Part shown: one piece after another, positions 51,838 to 59,986 of the stretch
Position numbering within the stretch: the first letter of the stretch is position 1
How the letters are laid out: every line of letters starts with the position of its first letter
DNA from: Paenibacillus hamazuiensis
Lineage (GTDB): Bacteria > Bacillota > Bacilli > Paenibacillales > NBRC-103111
Direction of reading: 5' to 3'
DNA length: 64,000 bases
Assembly (NCBI RefSeq): GCF_023276405.1
Contig: NZ_JALRMO010000001.1
Coordinates: forward strand, 7,279,501 to 7,343,500
Program-made: the position numbers and the translations under genes
Notes under the pieces: model-generated
Seen by the model: the letters and a program-made list of their open reading frames with translations, nothing else
Told to the model about the DNA's origin: nothing
The model's database searches: none

Positions 51838-53193
51838 TTATGCCGGCTGCGATTGGCGCTGCCGCAAGATGACCGTCACCCTGGAAATCCGCAGATGATC
51901 GGTTTCCTCGACGATAAAATCGACCTCTTCGTTGTAAGTCACCTTCTGGTTTTTCTTCGGCGGAATTTCCACCTGGGAATAGATCCAGCCGCCGATTGTA
52001 TCGACGTTCTCTTCCTCGATCTCCAGCCCGAAATGGTCGTTGACCTCATCGATAAGCATGCGGCCGTCGATGGAATAAGTCATATCGTCCTTCTTCTCGA
52101 TCGCCGGACGCTCCTGGTCGAATTCGTCCTGGATTTCGCCGACGATCTCCTCGATAATATCTTCCAGCGTCACCATGCCGGACGTGCCTCCGTACTCGTC
52201 GATCAGCAGCGCGATTTGCACTTTCTTCTTCTGCATCTGCTTCAGCAGGTTGCTGATCGGCATCGATTCGGGCACGCTCATGATCGGGCGCATGATGGCG
52301 CGAATGTCCGAAAGGCCCGGGTTCGGCTTGAGCAAATCTTTGATGTGCACGAAGCCGATCACGTTATCTTTGTCGCGGTCCGCCACCGGGTAGCGGGTCC
52401 GCATCTCGCGGAGCGCGATGTCCATGTTTTCCTCGAACGAGAGGTTCGTGTACAGGCACTCCATCTCGGTGCGGGGAATCATGATTTCCCGCGCGTTAGT
52501 TTCGGCAAATTCAAATATATTGTCAACCAGCGTAAGCTCGGTATTGTCGATGAGGCCGCTCTTGTGGCTTTCTTTCATGAGCACACGGATTTCTTCCTCC
52601 GTATGCGCGGATTCATGTTCGCCTGTCGGTTCGATGCCCGCTCTGCGCAGCATCCAATTGGAGACCCCGTTCAGGCACCAGTTAAACGGGTACATCACCT
52701 TATAAAAGGCCATCAGCAGAAGCGCCGAACGCATCGTCACTTCTTCGGATTTACGGATCGCGTACGTTTTCGGAAACTGCTCTCCGAGTGTAATATGGAA
52801 AAAGGTGATTACGGCAAAAGAAATGATAAATGAAATACTGTGTACCAAGACATCGTTTAATCCCAATCGATCTTTAAGCAAAGGCTCGAGCATCCGGGCA
52901 ATCGTCGGCTCTCCGATCCAACCGAGGGCCAGAGAAGCCAGGGTAATGCCGAGCTGGCAAGCGGATAAGTAAGCGTCAAGGTTGGCTGTCATCCGGCGGG
53001 CCCATTTGGCGCTTAAATTGCCGTTTTCCGCAAGCGTATCGAGTCGGCTTCCGCGAACCTTCACCATTGCAAATTCCGCCGCGACGAAAAATCCGTTGAT
53101 CAGCACAAGCAAAACGATCAAAATCAGGCTCAACCATATCGGTAACGGGTCACTACTAATAATATTCCCTGTCCCCCCATTCGCAGAGTGAAC
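51838..53193 (-). CDS. CNNM/CorC-HlyC family transporter (hemolysin family)
   Basis: A 451-residue protein: DUF21 membrane domain with four helices (residues about 20-200, NGFFVAAEFAMVKVRGSRLD, YLSACQLGITLASLALGWIG), a CBS pair (about 225-345, IMIPRTEMECLYTNLSFEEN) and a CorC_HlyC domain at the end (YSIDGRMLIDEVNDHFGL). Such proteins export Mg(II) or related ions. The start is odd. The clear ribosome site AAGGGAGGTG lies seven bases before GTT (53193), and no in-frame ATG, GTG or TTG follows until TTG inside the first helix. Either GTT serves as start, or a TTG further upstream (53271) is used without a site. Confidence 0.88.
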   Translation of the reverse strand, partial: VHSANGGTGNIISSDPLPIWLSLILIVLLVLINGFFVAAEFAMVKVRGSRLDTLAENGNLSAKWARRMTANLDAYLSACQLGITLASLALGWIGEPTIARMLEPLLKDRLGLNDVLVHSISFIISFAVITFFHITLGEQFPKTYAIRKSEEVTMRSALLLMAFYKVMYPFNWCLNGVSNWMLRRAGIEPTGEHESAHTEEEIRVLMKESHKSGLIDNTELTLVDNIFEFAETNAREIMIPRTEMECLYTNLSFEENMDIALREMRTRYPVADRDKDNVIGFVHIKDLLKPNPGLSDIRAIMRPIMSVPESMPISNLLKQMQKKKVQIALLIDEYGGTSGMVTLEDIIEEIVGEIQDEFDQERPAIEKKDDMTYSIDGRMLIDEVNDHFGLEIEEENVDTIGGWIYSQVEIPPKKNQKVTYNEEVDFIVEETDHLRISRVTVILRQRQSQPA

Positions 53194-53396
53194 AGGTACA
53201 CCTCCCTTATGATAAAGAGTATATAAAACGATATACAAGAAATTATATAACAAATTCGGCGATTCCTCCAACGAAGAGCCGCCTTTCCCCGTTCCGTATC
53301 CGCGACTCCCGCTGACAATTCGCTGTCCGCCATGAAGTTTTCAGACGATTTTCCCCTGATTTGTGCATTTTCGTGCGAATATCCGGGAATCCGGGG

Positions 53397-54635
53397 TTAT
53401 TTCTCTGCCAAAGATTCCCTGTTCCCGGTTTTGGCATTTCTAAGCAGCGGCAGCATGATCAGCGCGCCGATGAAGAATAATACAGTGGCAATGATGTAAA
53501 TGGAGACGAGCGGAATATGCTTTTTGAGCCAGCCGGCCGTGCCCATCGTAATAACCATCGCCCCCATAAAAAGCGGCGTTAAAATGCCGTTGACCCGGCC
53601 TACGAACTCCGATTCGGTATTTTTCAGGATCATCGTATTGATGGAAATTTGAATCGCCGGCATGACGAGTCCGCTGATGAACTGCCCGACAAGGGTAAGC
53701 GGAAGCCAGGTGGACAGCCCGGAAATCAGGAGACCGATGACGCTGATGACCATGCCGCCCGCCAGCATAAGCTGTGGAGACATCCGTTTGGCAATCCCCA
53801 TGGATAACCCGCCGCCGGCGATCATCGCGACCCCGCTCACCAACATCAGCCATTGCAAATATTCTTTCGGCAGACCGAGACGTTCGGTCACGAGAAAAAT
53901 GCCGAGCGGCTGAATAAGGCCGAGCGCCAGTCCGGCCATTACGAAGCAGCCGCCGAGCGTCGTAAGCGTTTTGCGCGACAACACGTAACGGAAGCCGAGC
54001 ACCATCTCTTGCCGCAGCGTCGTTTCTCCCGCCGCCTTTTCCGTTACCCGGTCCGGAGGAAGGAACAAAAGTACGGTGGCGGACAGCAGAAAAGCGACGC
54101 CCATGACGCCAATCGATAGGATAATGCCGAAGTGCTGGTAAACAAAAGTGCCAAGCACCGGCCCGAGCACCATAAACAGCGCAAACATCGTTTGGTACAG
54201 CGACATGCCGGCCTGCATCAGCGATTCCGGCACATGAAGCTTGAACAGCTTCATTCCGGACGGCTGAGAAAACTGCGAAAGAATCGAGGAAACCAGCGTC
54301 GCGAAAAAGACCGCTCCCCACCCGGCAAACTCCATCAACAGAAGGACGGCCAAAACCGAGACGGCGCTCAGCAGATCGCACCATACCATCGTCCGTTTCG
54401 GACGCCAGCGGTCGGCGAACGTGCCGCCGATAAAGGAAAAAATAAAAATAGGCGCAAACTCGGCGACCGAGATCATCGAAATGGCAATCTCATTGGCATT
54501 CGTTTGTTCCGTCACATAAAGCAATATCGCGAAATTGCGAACCCAGATGCCGATTTGCAGAAGCAGACCGGACAATAAAATGATGCGAATAAACCGGTTG
54601 CTCAGCAAACCGGGCGTAGCGGCAGTCGTTGACAT
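53397..54635 (-). CDS. MFS transporter
   Basis: A 412-residue 12-helix major facilitator. The ATG at 54635 has GAGAGGTT upstream. It shows the MFS_3/enterobactin-exporter-like plan: RFIRIILLSGLLLQIGIWVR in helix 1, loop 2-3 GGTFADRWRPKRTMVWCDLL near residue 70, and SGMKLFKLHVPESLMQAGMS near 130. The central loop contains DRVTEKAAGETTLRQEMVLG. The group exports drugs or siderophores. Monocistronic; the 315-bp upstream region is shared with the divergent CzcD gene. Confidence 0.9.
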   Translation of the reverse strand: MSTTAATPGLLSNRFIRIILLSGLLLQIGIWVRNFAILLYVTEQTNANEIAISMISVAEFAPIFIFSFIGGTFADRWRPKRTMVWCDLLSAVSVLAVLLLMEFAGWGAVFFATLVSSILSQFSQPSGMKLFKLHVPESLMQAGMSLYQTMFALFMVLGPVLGTFVYQHFGIILSIGVMGVAFLLSATVLLFLPPDRVTEKAAGETTLRQEMVLGFRYVLSRKTLTTLGGCFVMAGLALGLIQPLGIFLVTERLGLPKEYLQWLMLVSGVAMIAGGGLSMGIAKRMSPQLMLAGGMVISVIGLLISGLSTWLPLTLVGQFISGLVMPAIQISINTMILKNTESEFVGRVNGILTPLFMGAMVITMGTAGWLKKHIPLVSIYIIATVLFFIGALIMLPLLRNAKTGNRESLAEK

Positions 54636-54822
54636 ATATTTAACCTCTCTCCTTGACAATAAAGATACTTACCTGCACATCCTTACATAGTGTTCCCCGA
54701 ATGGGACCGGCTGTTCCCAAGGTCGCTGCACCTAATCCAACCTTCCGGCCGAAAAATATTCGGGACAACAAATATTTAACGAAAATGTGCCCGGAAATGT
54801 TTCAATTTTTTGTAAAAGAAGA

Positions 54823-54873
54823 TTGTCAAAATGTCTGATTAGTCATATACTATATATGAGCAAATATTCATAT
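54823..54873 (+). promoter_or_regulatory. Promoter and CzrA/SmtB-like operator of czcD
   Basis: TTGTCA (54823-54828), 17 bp, TATACT (54846-54851). Directly after the -10 lies ATATGAGCAAATATTCATAT (54854-54873), whose ATATGA/TCATAT arms match the operators of ArsR-type zinc sensors (TGAACA-like half-sites). It would respond to Zn(II) or Co(II). No arsR gene is in the window. Confidence 0.7.
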
Positions 54874-54950
54874 GTATGACGATCGATCGCGTAGATCGTT
54901 CATAACGGCGGAGCTAAGCCGTATTATCCCATTCTTACAGGAGGTTCAGC

Positions 54951-56033
54951 ATGAAAGATCGGCAACACGAGCTGCCGCATGGCGGCAAAGATCACAATCA
55001 TACCTGCGGACACGGTCATGACCACGACGATCACCCGCATCATTCCGGCGAGCATAGCGATCATCCGGGGAATCGTCACGACGGAAATCATTCGCATCAT
55101 AACCATCATTCGCATCACCACCATCACGGGCATCACGATCATCATGGGCATCATCATGCGCATATGCCGAATAACCGCAAGGGGCTGACCTTGGCTTTAA
55201 TAGTCACCGGAGGGATCATGCTGCTCGAATTTTTCGGGGGGCTGTGGAGCGGTTCGCTCGCGCTGCTTGCCGATTCGTCCCATATGCTGAGCGACGTGGT
55301 AGCCATCGGTCTCAGTTTGTTCGCGATGTGGTTTTCCGCACGGCCGGCATCGGCAAGCAAAACGTTCGGCTTTCATCGTTTTGAAATTATCGCCGCTCTT
55401 TTTAACGGAGTCACGCTGTTCGTTATTGCCGGCTTCATCGTCAAGGAAGCCTATCATCGCCTGCTTGCGCCAAGCGAAGTGCAAAGCGGGATCATGATGG
55501 CTATCGCCGCGGTGGGGCTGCTGGCCAACCTGCTCAGCGCCTGGTTTTTAATGCGGGAAAGCGACGTGAAGGACAACATCAACGTGCGCAGCGCCTATTT
55601 GCACATATTGGGCGATGCGCTCGGTTCGGTCGGCGTGCTTATCGCCGGCGGCTTGGTGATGCTGTTTTCGTGGAATTGGGCGGATCCGGTGATCAGCGTC
55701 ATCGTTGCGCTGCTTGTGCTGAAAAGCGCGTGGGGCGTCATCCGTCACGCTATGCACATATTGATGGAGGGGACCCCGTCCTCGGTCGATACCGGCGAAG
55801 TGAAGCGGGTGCTGATGACGATCGACGGGGTGACGGATGTGCACGATTTGCACATTTGGACCATATCTTCCGGACTCGACTCGCTCAGCTGCCATGTGCG
55901 GATCGAAGATGCTGCGGACAGTCAGGCCGTTCTTCAGCGGGCGGTGCGGCTGATCGAAGAGCGGTTTCATATCCATCATGCGACGATCCAGGTGGAAAAC
56001 TCCACATTGCAGCATGCCGACTGTAAAATGTAA
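54951..56033 (+). CDS. czcD: Zinc-type cation diffusion facilitator, His-rich (CzcD)
   Basis: A 360-residue CDF exporter. The ATG at 54951 has AGGAGG upstream. Residues about 10-72 hold roughly 30 His, many as HH or HxH, a metal-buffering tail. Six helices follow. The transport site shows HxxxD-type zinc ligands, with ADSSHMLSD in helix 2 and HILGDALGS in helix 5. The cytosolic domain has VHDLHIWTISSG and HIHHATIQVE. CzcD-type proteins expel Zn(II), Co(II) and Cd(II) in exchange for protons. It is probably induced through the operator at 54854-54873. Confidence 0.93.
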   Translation: MKDRQHELPHGGKDHNHTCGHGHDHDDHPHHSGEHSDHPGNRHDGNHSHHNHHSHHHHHGHHDHHGHHHAHMPNNRKGLTLALIVTGGIMLLEFFGGLWSGSLALLADSSHMLSDVVAIGLSLFAMWFSARPASASKTFGFHRFEIIAALFNGVTLFVIAGFIVKEAYHRLLAPSEVQSGIMMAIAAVGLLANLLSAWFLMRESDVKDNINVRSAYLHILGDALGSVGVLIAGGLVMLFSWNWADPVISVIVALLVLKSAWGVIRHAMHILMEGTPSSVDTGEVKRVLMTIDGVTDVHDLHIWTISSGLDSLSCHVRIEDAADSQAVLQRAVRLIEERFHIHHATIQVENSTLQHADCKM

Positions 56034-56075
56034 ACTATACCGTAACGTGAAAGTTTTGAAGGGAGTATTGGTCGT

Positions 56076-57152
56076 TTGAAAATCCATGAGGTGGCGCAAA
56101 GGCTCGGACTGACGCCGCGGACCATTCGGTTCTACGAAGAGAAGGGGCTGCTTGCTCCGGCCAAGCAGCCGGATAACGGATACCGCCGGTTCAGCGAAGC
56201 CGATGTATGGCGGCTTGCAACGGCGGCCGCGCTGCGTGAGGTCGGCATGCGGCTGGAAGATATTCGCCGGCTGATCGGCGAACTGGAGAAGGATAACGCC
56301 GATGAGGCCGGCTATTTGTTGGAGCTTCAGCGCTCGGCGATGTTCGCGCAGTGGCTGGAGCTGCGGGAGATGATCGGCACGCTCGACCGAATGATCGAAG
56401 AGAGCGCCGGGGATGCGGGCGGCGGGGGGCTTGCGGGCTCCCGTCTATACGAGCTGTCGGATCGGCTCAGGCGGCTTAAAGAGCGGCGGAGCGAATGGAT
56501 CGACCGCTGGAACTTCGATGCGCTGCCGGCTTTGGCGGGCAGCGGGCAGCCGGATTTGACCGGCCACGTGCCTCCGCCGGCCGAATACGGGCAGGCGCTC
56601 GATATGGCCGTGCAGTGGGTGGCGCCGCGTCCGGGCGAAGCCGGCCTCGATATCGGCACCGGCACGGGTGCCCTCGCCGAGCGGCTGATGCGGCATGGCG
56701 CGCGTATGGTCGGCGTCGATCAATCCCGCCGCATGCTCCGCCACTGCAAGAGCAGGCTGCCGGGGCTGACGACCCGGCTCGGCAACTTTTTGACGCTGCC
56801 GTGTTTTGACGCGCAGTTTGACTTTGTGGTCAGCAGCTTCGCGCTGCATCATTTGAGCGAGGAGCAGCATCCGCTGGCGCTTGAGGAAATGGACCGCGTG
56901 CTCAAAGACCGGGGCCGGCTGTGCATTGTCGATGCGATGATCGCCGGGGACGAGGGCGGGACGGCGCATACGATGACCGCCGCCGACAGAGGCGAAGCTG
57001 CGCCTGCGCCGAAGAAGATCGGCATCGACGGGGAGCAGCCGGCCGACCGGGACCGGCTCGTCCGTTTGCTGCAGGCGAAAGGTTTTGTCGCGATCCGGCA
57101 GCGGGTGGCCGGCGATACGCATATTATTTATGCGGTGAAAACAACCTCTTGA
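56076..57152 (+). CDS. MerR regulator fused to SAM-dependent methyltransferase
   Basis: A 358-residue two-domain protein. The TTG at 56076 has AAGGGAG about ten bases upstream. Residues 1-70 are a MerR winged helix (MKIHEVAQRLGLTPRTIRFY, GYRRFSEADVWRL). Residues 75-150 are the coiled-coil and linker (LEKDNADEAGYLLELQ, LSDRLRRLKERRSEW). Residues about 175-330 are a class I methyltransferase with motif I AGLDIGTGTGALAERLM and motif IV FDFVVSSFALHHLSEEQHPL. In MerR proteins the C-terminal domain binds the effector, so SAM or a methyl acceptor may be the signal. It likely controls the next gene, whose promoter is of MerR type and begins at its stop codon. Confidence 0.9.
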   Translation: MKIHEVAQRLGLTPRTIRFYEEKGLLAPAKQPDNGYRRFSEADVWRLATAAALREVGMRLEDIRRLIGELEKDNADEAGYLLELQRSAMFAQWLELREMIGTLDRMIEESAGDAGGGGLAGSRLYELSDRLRRLKERRSEWIDRWNFDALPALAGSGQPDLTGHVPPPAEYGQALDMAVQWVAPRPGEAGLDIGTGTGALAERLMRHGARMVGVDQSRRMLRHCKSRLPGLTTRLGNFLTLPCFDAQFDFVVSSFALHHLSEEQHPLALEEMDRVLKDRGRLCIVDAMIAGDEGGTAHTMTAADRGEAAPAPKKIGIDGEQPADRDRLVRLLQAKGFVAIRQRVAGDTHIIYAVKTTS

Positions 57153-57179
57153 GCTTCACGTTACGTGAGCCTCTATGAT
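57149..57179 (+). promoter_or_regulatory. MerR-type promoter before the second methyltransferase
   Basis: TTGAGC (57149-57154) and TATGAT (57174-57179) flank a 19-bp spacer containing the dyad CTTCACGTTACGTGAG. The -35 overlaps the stop codon of the MerR-methyltransferase gene. A related TAACGTGAAAG lies at about 56043-56053, just before that gene, suggesting one operator sequence used twice. Confidence 0.8.
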
Positions 57180-57234
57180 GAAGTGGCGGGACGAAGGCGT
57201 CCTGCAGCGAACTTCGGAATGGAGGCTTTTTGCT

Positions 57235-57948
57235 ATGGTAAAACAGAATGAACCCGATCACAGTCAAATTTATGCCGAAGAGGCGGAGCGGTACGACCTG
57301 CTGGTCGCCCGCGAGATGAGGGAAGAGGTGTTTCGCGCGATGGACGAAATCGCCGATTGGCGCGGCAAAGTCGTCGTCGAGCTCGGCGCCGGTACCGGCA
57401 GCCTTAGCGTGCGTATCGGTGCGTCCGCCCGTTCGCTCACGCTGCTCGATGCGTCGCCGCATATGCTGGAGCTGGCCGGGCGCAGGCTAGCCGAAGCGGG
57501 CATCCGCCACGCGCGATACGCGGAGGCGGATCACCTGGCGCTGCCGCTGGATTCCGCGAGCGCCGACATCGTGCTCGCCGGCTGGACGCTGTGCTACGCG
57601 GCCAGCTCGGACAAGCCCGAATGGCAGGCGCGGCTGCGCCGGGCGATGGGCGAAATCCGGCGGGTGCTGCGGCCGGGCGGCACCGCCGTCATTATTGAGA
57701 CGCTCGGCACGGGGAACGAGACCCCTCAGCCGCCGTCGTTTTTGCAGCCGTATTACCGCGAGCTGGAGCGGACGTACGGGTTTCGGCACCGCTGGGTGCG
57801 CGCCGGCTTCAAGTTTGCGTCCGCCGAGGAGGCGGAGCGGCTGGTGCGCTTTTTCTTCGGCAGCGAGCTTGCGGATCGCGTCAAAGCGGAGCGGCTTACT
57901 GCGGTGCCCGGGTGCGCGGGCATTTGGTGGCGGCAGATGACGCCGTAA
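57235..57948 (+). CDS. Class I SAM-dependent methyltransferase
   Basis: A 237-residue methyltransferase. The ATG at 57235 has TGGAGG upstream. Motif I is VVVELGAGTGSLSVRIG near residue 45, motif II LTLLDASPHMLELAGRR, and motif IV region SADIVLAGWTLCYAASS near 118. The FxxxYG-like C-terminal half (YRELERTYGFRHRWVRAGFK) is typical of UbiE/BioC-type small-molecule methyltransferases. It probably has its own MerR-controlled promoter and is adjacent to the MerR-methyltransferase fusion, so a shared substrate is likely. Substrate unknown. Confidence 0.88.
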   Translation: MVKQNEPDHSQIYAEEAERYDLLVAREMREEVFRAMDEIADWRGKVVVELGAGTGSLSVRIGASARSLTLLDASPHMLELAGRRLAEAGIRHARYAEADHLALPLDSASADIVLAGWTLCYAASSDKPEWQARLRRAMGEIRRVLRPGGTAVIIETLGTGNETPQPPSFLQPYYRELERTYGFRHRWVRAGFKFASAEEAERLVRFFFGSELADRVKAERLTAVPGCAGIWWRQMTP

Positions 57949-58000
57949 TGGCACGAGAGCTCTTGCCGAGCAGGTCTTCGAATGATTAAACAGAAGATAG

Positions 58001-58188
58001 ATAGTACCAAAATCTTGGTTTATTTCGAGTCCGATTGCTCCGGTCGGGGCAAATAAGCGCAATCACTTGGTTTATTCGTGCGCCGAACCTTTTTCCGAGG
58101 GGACTGAGGGGAATTTAATCCCATTTTTTACGCTTATGTGCCAAAAAGAGGGTTTGGCGGCGGCGATAAACCAAGTTTTTGTGCTTAT
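58001..58188. repeat. Four-unit 23-nt palindromic element, copy B
   Basis: The 400-bp gap 57949-58348 contains four 23-nt units starting at 58001, 58053, 58115 and 58166 (spacings 52, 62, 51). Unit 2 (ATAAGCGCAATCACTTGG, then TTTAT) is inverted relative to unit 4 with three mismatches. Unit 1 shares CTTGGTTTAT with unit 2. Unit 3 shares CCATTTTTTACGCTTAT with copy A. The gap holds no gene. Confidence 0.82.
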
Positions 58189-58348
58189 GCTCCATAAGCC
58201 GTTGCCGTTTGCATAAGCCCGCGTGGGGTTCGACCGACCGCCGTGGAGCGCCGAAACGCGCGACTGGGATTCTCGCTATGAGTGGGTCACCTCTTACTGA
58301 GGTGCTATCAGTCCACTCTGCTCGAGCACTGCACTTAACGGCTGGCGG

Positions 58349-58870
58349 TCAGGTTTCAACCCGCAACGCTTCCTTTTTGCTGTGGCGTCTTGCAAACTGC
58401 AGCACCCGGACGTTGAGTGCGTATACGGCGATGTAGACGAGAACGGAATATTCGATTCTCCACGTTTTGTACCGGAACACGCCCGTTTTCCAGGCGAGAA
58501 ATTCCAATCCCCACGAAACGAGCGCGCACAATATGACGAATCCAAGCACCCTGTAGCCGTGCGGCTTCCACAAATCATAGGCATACATCGCCAAATATCC
58601 CGCCGGAGGGTAAAGGAGAAAGTAAGTGAGCAAATCGATCAACTCCATTGAAGGATTGTCGCTGATATCATACATGTCGTAAGGAGGGACCGCTATGATC
58701 AAATCCACCGTGAGTGACAGGAAAGCGTTAAACAGCCAGATGTAATATATTTCGATTTTTGCAAAACGCTTCGGCAGCGCCAAGGTCAGCGTCATCACCA
58801 AGGCGAGGCTTCCCAAAACGAACCATTCGTTGATGTCGTAATCGTTCGGCAGCGGAAGCAGCTTATTCAA
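58349..58870 (-). CDS. Membrane protein, CBO0543-like
   Basis: A 173-residue protein with four to five helices. The TTG at 58870 is set by AAAGGGGGG upstream. It overlaps the preceding gene by four bases (58867-58870), so the two are coupled. It begins MNKLLPLPNDYDINEWFVLG and has a conserved amphipathic stretch YDMYDISDNPSMELIDLLTY between helices 2 and 3, WKPHGYRVLGFVILCALVSW and the closing YIAVYALNVRVLQFARRHSK. This resembles the CBO0543 family of Firmicutes membrane proteins. The role is unknown; such pairs often occur next to sporulation or stress genes. Confidence 0.75.
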   Translation of the reverse strand: MNKLLPLPNDYDINEWFVLGSLALVMTLTLALPKRFAKIEIYYIWLFNAFLSLTVDLIIAVPPYDMYDISDNPSMELIDLLTYFLLYPPAGYLAMYAYDLWKPHGYRVLGFVILCALVSWGLEFLAWKTGVFRYKTWRIEYSVLVYIAVYALNVRVLQFARRHSKKEALRVET

Positions 58871-59343
58871 GCCAGTCCCCCCTTTTTGGCGATATCGTGC
58901 CGGAACCACTGATAGAAGAGCGATACTCCGATAATCGAAATCCCCCATTTGATCACAGAAAACCAGAAATTCCAATACGTGTACGTGAAGAAGCCCCATT
59001 TTCGGCACAGCTCGTCAAAACAAGCGATCCCAATGGAACCGAGCACAACCGCCGGCGCATAAATCCCCCAATGAAAACGAATTCGCTTCAGCAAAACGGT
59101 GAACCAGACCATCAGGCAGGGAACCCCGACAATCCGGAACAGCTCGAGAAACCAAAAGCTGACAAGACTATCCGTTAGTTCGATCCATTTCAGGTTAAGC
59201 GTAGATAAGGTGAATATGATCTGCGTAAAAATACAGGAAAACAACAACACCGCACCTATCTCCAAAGGGTGAAAATATCGCTTGGTCAGCGGAACCGATG
59301 CTGCTATCGCCGCATTGGCCACGATTGCATAATATACGGCCAT
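58867..59343 (-). CDS. Membrane protein, CBO0543-like partner
   Basis: A 158-residue protein with five helices. The ATG at 59343 has GGAGGGAGC upstream. It resembles the following gene in layout: helix, long amphipathic segment (LSTLNLKWIELTDSLVSFWF), helices, and WGFFTYTYWNFWFSVIKWG near the end. The two probably arose by duplication and may form a hetero-oligomer. CBO0543-type family membership is likely but not certain. No signal peptide beyond the first helix. Confidence 0.72.
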   Translation of the reverse strand: MAVYYAIVANAAIAASVPLTKRYFHPLEIGAVLLFSCIFTQIIFTLSTLNLKWIELTDSLVSFWFLELFRIVGVPCLMVWFTVLLKRIRFHWGIYAPAVVLGSIGIACFDELCRKWGFFTYTYWNFWFSVIKWGISIIGVSLFYQWFRHDIAKKGGLA

Positions 59344-59647
59344 TTTGCTCCCTCCTTCACGAAGCAGCTTGTTCCAAAAAGCTTTTTTTACACGATCGGT
59401 AAAGTAGTATGGCTTGTTAGTTTCAAGTATCTCCTTCTTGTAGCGAAATATGTGAATCGCAGGCGCGGATACGCGGATAAAGGAGATTCCGGTCCTCGGG
59501 TCGGACTTGTCCCCCGTCTTTGGTCTAGGGCCAAAAACCGCCGCAGGTCCGTTTTGGAAGGCAGGTAAATTCCCTAGAATAAAGACATAAGCAAGCGATA
59601 AGCAATCAACTACAAACAACCTACTTTGAAAGGCGGTGAGTACATAA
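59344..59647. other. Divergent intergenic region before the psp-type operon
   Basis: About 300 bp. TTGGAA and TAGAAT near 59550-59576 are separated by only 15 bp, a poor promoter. No sigma-W-type AAC motif or clear operator is visible. Nothing else is seen. Confidence 0.4.
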
Positions 59648-59947
59648 ATGAAATTGAATCGAAACGTCGGACTCGCGGCACTGCTCATTTTTTTCGGATC
59701 TCTGATCCTGCTGCACAAAACGGGGATTCACATGGGCCACTTGATGGGATATCTCATTCCGATCGCGATGATGGGTCTTGGTTATTTGGGATTCGTTAAC
59801 GGGAAAAAGGTGATCGGCCTCATCATCGGCGGACTGGGCGCTCTGATTCTCCTTGGCAAGCTGAGCTGGCTGATCGGCATCGCCATAGCGATCGGATTGA
59901 TCGCCTACGGAGTGTCGCTGCTGAAGAGAAATTCGCAAAGTTATTAA
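59648..59947 (+). CDS. LiaI/LiaF-like transmembrane protein
   Basis: A 99-residue membrane protein with three to four short helices. The ATG at 59648 has AAAGGCGGTGA upstream. VGLAALLIFFGSLILLHKTG, then LIPIAMMGLGYLGFVNGKKV and IIGGLGALILLGKLSWLIGI follow the LiaI/LiaF N-terminal (DUF5668-type) pattern. First gene of a four-gene unit with two PspA proteins and a PspC protein. In B. subtilis LiaI anchors the PspA homologue LiaH to the membrane under cell-wall stress, which suggests a similar job. Confidence 0.85.
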   Translation: MKLNRNVGLAALLIFFGSLILLHKTGIHMGHLMGYLIPIAMMGLGYLGFVNGKKVIGLIIGGLGALILLGKLSWLIGIAIAIGLIAYGVSLLKRNSQSY

Positions 59948-59986
59948 CCATTATTAATTCGATAGAAAAGGCAGGGTGAATGATCC

